Source of the DNA: Bacteroidia bacterium
GTDB taxonomy: Bacteria; Bacteroidota; Bacteroidia; B-17B0; Aurantibacillaceae
DNA: 64,000 nt
Reading direction: 5' to 3'
Assembly: GCA_026414605.1 (NCBI GenBank)
Contig: JAOAIP010000035.1
Location: forward strand, 36,379 to 100,378
Part shown: positions 9,636-16,829 of the stretch, piece by piece
Layout: every line of letters starts with the position of its first letter
How positions within the stretch are numbered: position 1 is the first letter of the stretch
Notes under the pieces: model-generated
What the model saw: the letters and a program-made list of their open reading frames with translations, nothing else
Told to the model about the DNA's origin: nothing
Databases searched by the model: none
Position numbers and translations under genes: made by a program

Positions 9636-10577
9636 ATGAAGTTAAAAAACAAAATAACGGACGTAACAAGACGACATATCGCAGACGAGATGACGATAGG
9701 GAATATTCGGTATCACGGAAACCAAACTGAACCTGACTTTTTAGATCGACTGTTTGACCTTAAAAAATTACCCTCAAGAGACGGCAGGTATAATAATGCT
9801 TATGATGACATTTACCAGCATATGGTAAACAATAATGATTGGGACACAGATTGGATTTACAGTGACCCAAGAATAAATCTTTTGTACATTGATGATGAAA
9901 TGTATTTAAAGTTTCTATCAATGACAGTTCACCCAAGAGTAAGAACAAATCAAGATGAAATTTCAAAACTCATAGAAATTTATAACAAGCATTTGAATGC
10001 GGACGGATTTGAAATTGCACAGACAGATGAAATTTCAGGTAAGCCAGTATTTTCAGGACGACAAAAAGCAATTGGACAAGCCCATTTGGTTGATAAGAAA
10101 GTTGAAATAAAAAAATACTTGAACACAGCTTACGTTAACAGCAAGATTAACACAATGATTGATGCTATTCACAAAGACACTGACTTAGCAATTGGGACAG
10201 CAAAAGAACTTCTTGAAACAACTTGTAAATCAATTTTAAGACAAAAAGGAGAAACAATAAATCCAGATTGGACTTTGCCTCAATTACTTAAAGCAACGAC
10301 AAACTGTTTAGACTTTACTCCAAAAGAAGCAAGCGACCCAGACAAAGCAGAAAAAGCTATAAAGCAAATACTTGGTGGAATTGCTTCAATTGTTCAAGGT
10401 GTTGGAGAATTAAGAAATGGCTATGGGACAGGACACGGAAAAGATGCAGACTTCAAAGGCTTAGAAATTAAATATGCTAAATTATTAGTTGGTGTAGTTT
10501 CTGAAATAGCAATATTGTATTTGGCGACAAATGGAGAGACCGCAGAATTAATAGAAAATGAAACCGTAACAATATGA
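9636..10577 (+). CDS. Abi_C/HEPN-like abortive infection family protein (cassette 1)
   Basis: 313 residues. The N-terminal ~160 residues have no domain I recognise. Residues ~175-305 match the abortive-infection C-terminal domain: helices with LAIGTAKELLETTCKSIL, a WTLPQLLKAT segment and GELRNGYGTGHG. R260 to H267 in that last segment forms an RX6H motif like that of HEPN ribonucleases. This suggests an RNA-cleaving or toxin-like anti-phage effector. No antitoxin-like gene is adjacent. It is the first cassette ORF, starting 39 bases after the putative junction, and is followed by attC1 18 bases after its stop. Function by homology only. Confidence 0.75.
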   Translation: MKLKNKITDVTRRHIADEMTIGNIRYHGNQTEPDFLDRLFDLKKLPSRDGRYNNAYDDIYQHMVNNNDWDTDWIYSDPRINLLYIDDEMYLKFLSMTVHPRVRTNQDEISKLIEIYNKHLNADGFEIAQTDEISGKPVFSGRQKAIGQAHLVDKKVEIKKYLNTAYVNSKINTMIDAIHKDTDLAIGTAKELLETTCKSILRQKGETINPDWTLPQLLKATTNCLDFTPKEASDPDKAEKAIKQILGGIASIVQGVGELRNGYGTGHGKDADFKGLEIKYAKLLVGVVSEIAILYLATNGETAELIENETVTI

Positions 10578-10595
10578 CAGAAAGAGAAGCCCGAA

Positions 10596-10729
10596 CTGCT
10601 AACAGTCGTTTTGCAAAAGCGTGGGTTTCGTGCTTCTATGACAGTGAAATGCTAAATTCAAGCTTTGTGCATCTAATGAAGTTTAGTGCTAAAAATCCCC
10701 GCCTTCGCAAAGCGGCAAACCGTTAGCGG
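10596..10729 (+). other. attC-like recombination site of cassette 1
   Basis: A 134-base imperfect palindrome: R'' CTGCTAAC at 10596-10603 and R' GTTAGCGG at 10722-10729. Inner arms pair GTTTTGCAAAAGCGTGGG against CCCCGCCTTCGCAAAG. The centre is variable and contains GTGCTTCTAT, which is shared with attC2. There is no U-run, so it is not a terminator. Confidence 0.75.
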
Positions 10730-10792
10730 TCATTGTAAAAGACGACAGTGCAACCATCAACCGACAGATAATAATTTAATAACTAAACAAAA

Positions 10793-11224
10793 ATGGCAAC
10801 AGACAAAATCTTAAACAAGACAATCAGCATCAACGCATCAACTTCAAAAGTTTGGAACACTTTGACAACCCCCGACTTGATTAAAGAATGGTTATTCGGA
10901 ACAAAAGTTATCTCTGACTGGAAAGTTGGAACTTCAATTCTCTTTACTGGCAATTGGCAAGGGACTGACTACGCAGACAAAGGGACAATCCTAAAGTTTG
11001 ACATTGAAAAGGTTTTTCAATACAATTATTGGAGTGGCTTTTCAGGTTTGCCAGACAGCCCCGAAAATTATTCAATGATAACATTTGAGTTGACATCAAA
11101 AGACAACGGAACAATGTTGACTTTAACACAAAGCAATTTTGCAACTGAAACAATGTATGAGCATTCAGACAAAAATTGGGACGCAGCACTTGACATTGTG
11201 AAGAACTTAGCAGAGAAACAATGA
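10793..11224 (+). CDS. SRPBCC/AHSA1-like small protein (cassette 2)
   Basis: 143 residues matching the START/AHSA1-type SRPBCC fold over nearly its whole length: ISINASTSKVWNTLTTPDLI (first strand and helix), EWLFGTKVISDWKVGTSILF, the central WQGTDYADKGTILKFD and the C-terminal long helix NWDAALDIVKNLAEK. Members bind hydrophobic ligands or act as Hsp90-type co-chaperones; which applies here is unknown. All 11 Asp codons are GAC, whereas the chromosomal gene cdd (17574) uses GAT for all 6, pointing to foreign origin. It is the only ORF between attC1 and attC2. Confidence 0.85.
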   Translation: MATDKILNKTISINASTSKVWNTLTTPDLIKEWLFGTKVISDWKVGTSILFTGNWQGTDYADKGTILKFDIEKVFQYNYWSGFSGLPDSPENYSMITFELTSKDNGTMLTLTQSNFATETMYEHSDKNWDAALDIVKNLAEKQ

Positions 11225-11296
11225 TAACAGGACAGCGAGCGGACAATTATGCGTTTAATCAGTGGACAATAACGGACGACAAAAAAGAACAACGAA

Positions 11297-11430
11297 CCGC
11301 TAACAGCACCTACAAGAAATTGGCGGTTCAGTGGTTAAATAAACATTTGTGCTTCTATCAAAGTTTATGCTTGTTTGACACTGAATTGTTTCGAAATCGC
11401 CACCTTCGGGTAGCTGCAAAACGTTGTGCG
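11297..11430 (+). other. attC-like recombination site of cassette 2
   Basis: A 134-base imperfect palindrome: R'' CCGCTAAC at 11297-11304, R' GTTGTGCG at 11423-11430. Inner arms pair CCTACAAGAAATTGGCG with CGCCACCTTCGGGTAG. R'' is the exact complement of GTTAGCGG at the start of this same cassette (10722). Confidence 0.8.
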
Positions 11431-11463
11431 TCATGCTAAAATAGACATTGCTAAAACAAAATT

Positions 11464-13686
11464 ATGACAGAAGAAAGACAACCTCTAAGTGATGACGGAT
11501 TCAAATACGCCTTGAATCAAATAAATGATGGATTCGTATTTGAGAATTTTGCTTTGCGTTTTTTGCCTTTAATTCTTGGCTATGAATTTATGCCAGTTGG
11601 TGGTGTAAAAGACAAAGGTATTGACGGACTGAATTACATTTACTCCAGAGCTGGTTTTGAAAAAAATATATTTCAATTATCGACAGAAACAAATACTGAA
11701 GGCAAAATTGAAAACTCATTGCAAAAACTGATTGACAATGAAATTCCTTTCGACTCATTTGTCTATGTAACAAATCGAGCAGTAAACAATAAAGACACAG
11801 TAATCGACAAGTTTGTAGATAAATTCAAAAAGCCAATTAGGATATTTGACCAAGGTTGGTTTGTAACTCATGCAAATCATTCAGACGCAACAATTAATTG
11901 CTATTACACATTCATTGACAGTTATCTTCATGAGTTTAACAAGCCTGGAAAGTCTTATGTTATAAGTAACTTAGCAGGAAAATCCGAATTATTTGTATTT
12001 CTAAGGCAACAACTTGAACACCACCGTGACGACTTAAAAATTGACGACCTTCTAGCAGACACGCTTATTTTGTTTGGACTCGAAGGAACTGACCCTGATA
12101 AGGATATTTTAAAAACAAAAGAAGAACTTATCGTAAGTATTAAAGAGTTTGTAAAATTTGACCCTCGAATATTAAGCGAAACCATTGATAGAAGACTAAA
12201 AGCACTTTCAACAAAACCACGTAGAATTAAATTTCATTCAGCTAAGCAAGGATATTGTCTGCCATACGAAACTAGGGTTGAAATTCAGAATCGAAATTTA
12301 GCAGACGCTCAACTTCTTGAAACATTTTACGAACAGACAAGTGAAATAATAAAAAAATATCTTAAAGAAGAGTCTGTTGCTGTCAGAGACTTAACCAAAC
12401 TTATAGATGAAGTAATTCATAGTATTTTTTATCAGCAAGGACTTGAATTTTCAAATTACATTCTTCATGGCAAAAGTCAGCAAGTAATTGAAAAAGATCT
12501 TCAAGATATAATTAATTCGGTCGTTGACAGTAGTTCGGTTGTTGACAAGAATAAAGAAAAGGTAAAGACAGCCATGCTTATGGCAATTAGAGATATTGTT
12601 TATAATGGAACAATTGAACAAAAAAAGTATTTCAAAAGCCTTTCAAATACTTATATGATGATGTTTTTGTTGCAATGGAATCCTCAAATTGCAACATACT
12701 TTGAAGCAATGGCTTCGAAACTTGTAATCTATGTATGCACTTCGATACTCGTTCCTGCCTTATCAGAATATTATCTAACAAATGAGAATAAAAGACATTG
12801 GAATTTGCTTAAAGGAGCAAGCCAAGCTGGTATTAGACTTTATATCAGCGATGCAATAATTGACGAATTGATGCACCATTTCTACATGCTTCGAAATAAA
12901 TATGAAACATTCTTTCGGAACAACGAACAGGTTTATTTAAACAGCGAAGCAGAGACGATGTATATAGACGAAATCATGCTTCGGGCATACTTCTATGCTA
13001 AATCACAAGGCAAAGTATTTAACTTTGAAGATTTCTTAAGCAATTTTGTTGACCCAGATTTAAAGACCGTAAAAGACGACCTTATTTCTTACCTAAAATG
13101 CGAATTTGGTATTGTTTATTTCAATGATGAATCACTTAAAATAAAGATTTCAGAAGAAGAGCAAGTTAAATTGACCAACAGACTTATTGAAAATAAAAGT
13201 CAAAAGAAAGCGGAGACAGACTCCAAAATTATTCTTTCTATTTATAAACTCAGAGAAAAAAATAATGAAACTGCAACGTCTGGTATTTTCGGTTACAAGA
13301 CATGGTGGCTATCAAAAGATTCAACAACATTCAAAGCAGTGACCGATGTTTTTGGAGACAAATATCCAGTGAGTTGTTACATACGTCCTGACTTTCTATA
13401 TAACTATATAACTCTTGCTCCAAAGAAACATGAAGTTGATGAAATGTATAAAGAAGTATTCCCGAGTTTATTAGGAGTTAATTTAAGTTTCCATTTACCT
13501 TCTGAAGTAACTGACTTTGTCCAAGAAAGAATTGTTGAACATGGAACCAAACATCCTGCTCGATTGACAGCAATTCTTGCCCGACTTTCTGAAAAACTAA
13601 AATCTGACCCGAATCTAAGAAATAGAAAATCTGTGAAATCATTTTGGGATGAAGAACAAAAACGACTTGAAGAATCTGGTATGTAA
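11464..13686 (+). CDS. 740-aa protein with degenerate nuclease-like and PIN-like regions (cassette 3)
   Basis: I do not recognise this as a named family. Residues ~20-100 resemble a PD-(D/E)XK restriction-type fold: FENFALRFLPLILGY, GGVKDKGIDG (D54) and FQLST (Q71-L-S73), where active enzymes have (E/Q)xK, so the catalytic Lys appears to be Ser. Residues ~419-470 resemble a PIN-domain start (KLVIYVCTSILVPAL then GIRLYISDAIIDEL), with Cys425 where PIN nucleases have the first catalytic Asp. The middle and C-terminus are helical and charged. There is no signal peptide or membrane segment. The 2.4-kb cassette is large for an integron. Defence or sensing is a plausible role, unproven. Confidence 0.7.
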   Translation: MTEERQPLSDDGFKYALNQINDGFVFENFALRFLPLILGYEFMPVGGVKDKGIDGLNYIYSRAGFEKNIFQLSTETNTEGKIENSLQKLIDNEIPFDSFVYVTNRAVNNKDTVIDKFVDKFKKPIRIFDQGWFVTHANHSDATINCYYTFIDSYLHEFNKPGKSYVISNLAGKSELFVFLRQQLEHHRDDLKIDDLLADTLILFGLEGTDPDKDILKTKEELIVSIKEFVKFDPRILSETIDRRLKALSTKPRRIKFHSAKQGYCLPYETRVEIQNRNLADAQLLETFYEQTSEIIKKYLKEESVAVRDLTKLIDEVIHSIFYQQGLEFSNYILHGKSQQVIEKDLQDIINSVVDSSSVVDKNKEKVKTAMLMAIRDIVYNGTIEQKKYFKSLSNTYMMMFLLQWNPQIATYFEAMASKLVIYVCTSILVPALSEYYLTNENKRHWNLLKGASQAGIRLYISDAIIDELMHHFYMLRNKYETFFRNNEQVYLNSEAETMYIDEIMLRAYFYAKSQGKVFNFEDFLSNFVDPDLKTVKDDLISYLKCEFGIVYFNDESLKIKISEEEQVKLTNRLIENKSQKKAETDSKIILSIYKLREKNNETATSGIFGYKTWWLSKDSTTFKAVTDVFGDKYPVSCYIRPDFLYNYITLAPKKHEVDEMYKEVFPSLLGVNLSFHLPSEVTDFVQERIVEHGTKHPARLTAILARLSEKLKSDPNLRNRKSVKSFWDEEQKRLEESGM

Positions 13687-13697
13687 AGAAGTACGTA

Positions 13698-13833
13698 CGC
13701 ACAACGGCCGTTTGGCGTCATGCGGGGTGACGTGCTTAAATTCAAGTGCAGTGCTACTATTGAGATTTAGTGGTAGGTTCACAGTTTTGTGCTCCGAAAC
13801 CCGTCCGAACGCAAAGCCCGAAACCGTTAGCGG
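13698..13833 (+). other. attC-like recombination site of cassette 3
   Basis: A 136-base imperfect palindrome: R'' CGCACAAC at 13698-13705, R' GTTAGCGG at 13826-13833. R'' exactly complements GTTGTGCG at the start of this cassette (11423). It begins 11 bases after the 740-aa stop codon. Its inner arms are less regular than in the first two sites. Confidence 0.75.
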
Positions 13834-13912
13834 AAACCCTAAAAAAACCGACTACCTAGCTATTTTGACAATAAAAGTAACTTTTTAGAGTTGATATAGA
13901 TTGATATTTTTT

Positions 13913-14077
13913 CACTATTGCCTAAAATGTTTTTTTGATACCATTGAAAAATATCAATAATAGCAACCAAAAGCGGAGATGAAAAAAAGAGGGAGAGTGT
14001 CTTTTCAAAAACTTAAAATTTAATTCACTGATAATCAATGTTGTAATTTTTATTAACAGTTATTTTGGATAGTAGTG
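13913..14077 (+). mobile_element. MITE-like element, copy B
   Basis: 165 bases, with left end CACTATTGCCTAAAAT as in copy A and a degenerate right end ATTTTGGATAGTAGTG. It is much closer to copy C than to copy A. It lies 79 bases after the last attC, so copies A and B bracket the cassette array in direct orientation. Confidence 0.7.
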
Positions 14078-14098
14078 GAAAAAAGTATCCGTGATTTT

Positions 14099-14440
14099 TT
14101 AAGAGGATGATTTAGTGTAATGTTTTTCTAATAAGACGGATAGTTTATCAATATCTATTTCTTCCATTTTTTCTATTTCACTCAAAATATCAGGATTATC
14201 AATATATTCAGTAAGTTGCTTTTTAAGTTTTTTAGATTTTAATTCCACAAACTTTTCTCCTTTTTGCAAATAATATTCTTTTGCAGTAAAAAATTCTCCC
14301 ATTTTCATATCTTCAAATTGATATTCAAAAATTTTAACGGGATAACTTATAGCCACTTTGTAAAACTTTGGTTCATCATCTGTAATGCTTATAAATTGAT
14401 GCCATTTCTTTAAAAGGAGAGGAGGATGAGCACCACACAT
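14099..14440 (-). pseudogene. 3'-terminal fragment duplicating the gene at 14984
   Basis: Encodes the C-terminal ~103 residues (from KKWHQFISITDDEPKFYKV to the SSS end) of the secreted protein at 14984, with few substitutions (V for F in ISYPVKIFEYQF, I for V in NPDIL, T for S near the end). The signal peptide and N-terminal domain are missing. The ten residues before the homology (MCGAHPPLLL) come from unrelated sequence. It arose with the ~498-base duplication and is unlikely to be secreted or functional. Confidence 0.75.
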
Positions 14441-14533
14441 AGATATCTATTGAGTGTCACTTTTTTCTTTTTATCGTATTTTCCTTTTTCCTTATTCTTC
14501 TATTCCCGTTTTTTCCATCTTCATCTTCATCTT

Positions 14534-14800
14534 TCAAAGATCCCCTTCATCTTCTAGATATTCTTCATACATACTTTCTTCTTCCAGTTGCTTTTCATAC
14601 ATAGCCGCTTCAGCTTCTAATTGCTCTTCATACATAGCTTCTTCTTCCAGTTGCTCTTCGTATATATCTGCTTCATCTCTTTCGTTTACGGCATTTTTCA
14701 CATCTGCCCTTAAAAATATTTTGGGAATGTCTATACTTAAACCTACCATTAGGTTATTATTTTTTATATTTAATTCGTCCAAAGATAAATAAAAAATCAC
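14534..14800 (-). CDS. short ORF with YEEQLEEEAM-type repeats, possible gene remnant
   Basis: 88 codons from a GTG that falls exactly at the edge of MITE copy C. Residues ~15-30 (NNLMVGLSIDIPKIFLRAD) look like the end of an outer-membrane barrel. Then come four tandem ~10-residue acidic units (IYEEQLEEEAM, YEEQLEAEAAM, YEKQLEEESM, YEEYLEDEGDL) encoded by ~30-base DNA repeats, predicted coiled coil. The start coinciding with the MITE border suggests the original 5' end was lost. It may be a pseudogene; I cannot assign a function. Confidence 0.35.
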   Translation of the reverse strand: MIFYLSLDELNIKNNNLMVGLSIDIPKIFLRADVKNAVNERDEADIYEEQLEEEAMYEEQLEAEAAMYEKQLEEESMYEEYLEDEGDL

Positions 14801-14961
14801 TATTGCCTAAAATGTTTTTTGATACCATTGAAAAATATCAATAATAGCAACCAAAAGCGGTGATAAAAAAGTAGGGAGAGTGTCTTTTCAAAAACTCAAA
14901 ATTTAATTCACTGATAATCAATGTTATAATTTTTTATTAACAGTGATTTTGGAAAATAGTG
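14798..14961 (+). mobile_element. MITE-like element, copy C
   Basis: 164 bases, left end CACTATTGCCTAAAAT, right end ATTTTGGAAAATAGTG. It is nearly identical to copy B and part of the larger duplication, so B and C probably reflect one insertion that was later copied together with the adjacent gene end. Confidence 0.7.
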
Positions 14962-14983
14962 GAAAAGAGTTGTCCGTTATTTT

Positions 14984-15544
14984 TTAAGAGGATGATTTAG
15001 AGTAATGTTTTTCTAATAAGACCGATAGTTTGTCAATATCTATTTCTTCCATTTTTTCTATTTCACTCAAAACATCAGGATTATCAATATATTCAGTAAG
15101 TTGCTTTTTAAGTTTTTTAGATTTTAATTCTACAAACTTTTCTCCTTTTTGCAAATAATATTCTTTTGCAGTAAAAAATTCTCCCATTTTCATATCTTCA
15201 AATTGATATTCAAAAATTTTAAAGGGATAACTTATAGCCACTTTGTAAAATTTGGGTTCATCATCTGTAATGCTTATAAATTGATGCCATTTCTTTTTTT
15301 CTATATTAAAATATGAAAATGCTTTGATTTTGTCTGCTTTATAGGTTTTGGTAGAACCGTCTTTATCTCTAAACATCACTTTTGCAAACAACGATAATTC
15401 TTTTTTAGGATTGGCTTTAATTTCCCCTCTTAATGTATCTCCATTTATTGTAACAATATATCCCTCATAAAAATTTAATTGTGCCCAAAAGAATGAGGGA
15501 ATGATGAAGATAGAACTTAAATAAACCAAGAACCTCTTTTTCAT
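14984..15544 (-). CDS. hypothetical secreted protein
   Basis: The ATG at 15544 gives a signal peptide (MKKRFLVYLSSIFIIPSFFWAQ); the frame extends to 15604 but adds only a non-signal leader. The mature part of ~165 residues begins with a beta segment typical of Bacteroidota secreted proteins (GYIVTINGDTLRGEIKANP). It then has KADKIKAFSYF and a helical acidic C-terminus (DNPDVLSEIEKMEEIDIDKL). No named function. A fragment copy of its 3' half lies at 14099. It is oriented away from the cassette array and preceded by a weak -7-like TTATTTTG. Confidence 0.7.
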   Translation of the reverse strand: MKKRFLVYLSSIFIIPSFFWAQLNFYEGYIVTINGDTLRGEIKANPKKELSLFAKVMFRDKDGSTKTYKADKIKAFSYFNIEKKKWHQFISITDDEPKFYKVAISYPFKIFEYQFEDMKMGEFFTAKEYYLQKGEKFVELKSKKLKKQLTEYIDNPDVLSEIEKMEEIDIDKLSVLLEKHYSKSSS

Positions 15545-15911
15545 TATTTTAATTTTTTTGGCAAAATAAAAGAAAAAATGATTTAAATCATATACTTTGT
15601 TCAAAAAAAATTAATATTGTTGATAATTTTACGATGTGAATTTTACAATCGGTTTTAAATTTAAGTAAATGGAGTTTTTAACCTATTAGATTACATTTTA
15701 CTACAAAGAACAAATTTTGTAAAAAGTAGGAAATTGCAAGTTTTAAAATAGAAAGAAATGTTTTTTGTGATTGAGTGATTTAAGGTGTTAATGTGGTAAA
15801 TAGTTACCTTTAAATGTCCATTATCTTTTTGTTATTAGTGGTTCAAATTTAAGATATATGAGTAATCGCAATTTATTTTTTTATCATAAATATTCTGCAT
15901 ATTTGCAATCT
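15545..15911. other. divergent intergenic region
   Basis: An AT-rich spacer between the secreted protein and the epimerase gene. CATATTTG (15898-15905) is one base off the -7 consensus and ends only 6 bases before the ATG at 15912, so the epimerase transcript may be leaderless. Nothing else is recognised. Confidence 0.4.
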
Positions 15912-16829
15912 ATGAAAACAGTTCTAATAACAGGGGGTAGTGGAATGCTGGGAACTTATCTCACTTCTATTCTTCAACAAAATAATTATCGGGTGCATTG
16001 GTTGAGTAGAAAAAAAGTAAAACCGTCTCATCATCAATTAAAAGTTTTTCAATGGGATGTTGAAAAGCAATTTATTGATATATCGGCGTTTGAAAATGTA
16101 GAATATGTTATTCATTTAGCAGGTGCTGGTATTGCTGATAAACACTGGACAGAAGAGTATAAAAAAATAATTATTCAATCTCGTGTAGATGCAGCAAAAC
16201 TTCTTATTAAATACATTATTGAAAATGCTTTGCCTATCAAAAAATTTATTGGTGCAAGTGCTGTTGGTATTTATGGAATGAAAATAGATGAACAAGAATA
16301 TACAGAAGAAAGTCCTTATGGAAATGATTTCTTAGCCGATGTATGCAAACAATGGGAACATAGTTATTCACCCTTGATACATCAAAACTATTCTTATGCT
16401 GTTTTACGAATTGGGCTTATTTTAAGCCATACAGGGGGACTTTATAAACGATTGGTTCCCATTTTCAAATGGGGATTAGGAAGTGCATTAGGAAGTGGCA
16501 AACAATATATGCCTTGGATACACATTGAGGACTTGTGTAGAATGCTTGTTTATTTGATAGAACATTCTGAAATTGTGGGAACTTTTAATGCTACCAGTGG
16601 CGAGTACATTACTAATTATAACTTTAGTAAAAAATTGGCTCAATCTTTAAATGCTCCGTTTTTGTTACCAAACATACCAGAGTTTATATTGCATATTATG
16701 TTTGGGGATCAGTATAAAATGCTTACAACAGGATTAAAAATCAGTAATCAAAAAATAAAACAAAAAGGATTTCAATTCAAGTTTCAAAAATTAGAAGATG
16801 CCTTAGATGATTTAAAGACAAAGATATGA
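15912..16829 (+). CDS. TIGR01777 (YfcH-type) NAD-dependent epimerase family protein
   Basis: 305 residues of an extended SDR. Visible motifs are the nucleotide-binding ITGGSGMLGTYL at the N-terminus, the VIHLAGAGIADKHWT segment typical of the YfcH family, and SAVGIYG in the central sheet; the C-terminal DUF1731-type domain has FNATSGEYITNYNFSKKLA. The physiological substrate of this family is not established. The upstream ATG at 15858 would add 18 residues before the Rossmann strand, so 15912 is preferred. Its TGA overlaps the aroE ATG, so the two are translationally coupled. Confidence 0.85.
   Translation: MKTVLITGGSGMLGTYLTSILQQNNYRVHWLSRKKVKPSHHQLKVFQWDVEKQFIDISAFENVEYVIHLAGAGIADKHWTEEYKKIIIQSRVDAAKLLIKYIIENALPIKKFIGASAVGIYGMKIDEQEYTEESPYGNDFLADVCKQWEHSYSPLIHQNYSYAVLRIGLILSHTGGLYKRLVPIFKWGLGSALGSGKQYMPWIHIEDLCRMLVYLIEHSEIVGTFNATSGEYITNYNFSKKLAQSLNAPFLLPNIPEFILHIMFGDQYKMLTTGLKISNQKIKQKGFQFKFQKLEDALDDLKTKI

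Larger units (their letters stand above)
9597..13833 (+). mobile_element. integron-like gene cassette array without integrase
   Basis: Three tandem units, each with an ORF on the plus strand followed by an imperfect palindrome of 134-136 bases. Junctions are at GTTATCGG (9597), GTTAGCGG (10722), GTTGTGCG (11423) and GTTAGCGG (13826). In integrons a cassette starts with the half-site complementary to the R'' box of its own attC. This holds exactly for cassette 2 (start GTTAGCGG, R'' CCGCTAAC) and cassette 3 (GTTGTGCG, CGCACAAC) and at 6 of 8 bases for cassette 1. No tyrosine recombinase is present, so this fits a CALIN (attC cluster lacking an integrase). The assignment is inference from structure. 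Confidence 0.8.
13913..15295. repeat. direct segmental duplication (13913-~14410 and 14798-~15295)
   Basis: Two ~498-base segments in direct orientation, nearly identical throughout. Each contains a MITE copy followed by the 3' end of the same minus-strand gene. Similarity stops abruptly at GCCATTTCTTT (14401 and 15284). About 390 bases of unrelated sequence separate the copies. Confidence 0.8.

Noticed and set aside
10596..13833. Palindromes after the cassette ORFs as ordinary terminators
   Set aside because: They are 134-136 bases with bulged arms and no T-run, and their outer boxes match the cassette borders.
9355..15295. Prophage or insertion sequence island
   Set aside because: No transposase, phage structural gene or tyrosine/serine recombinase is encoded in the interval.
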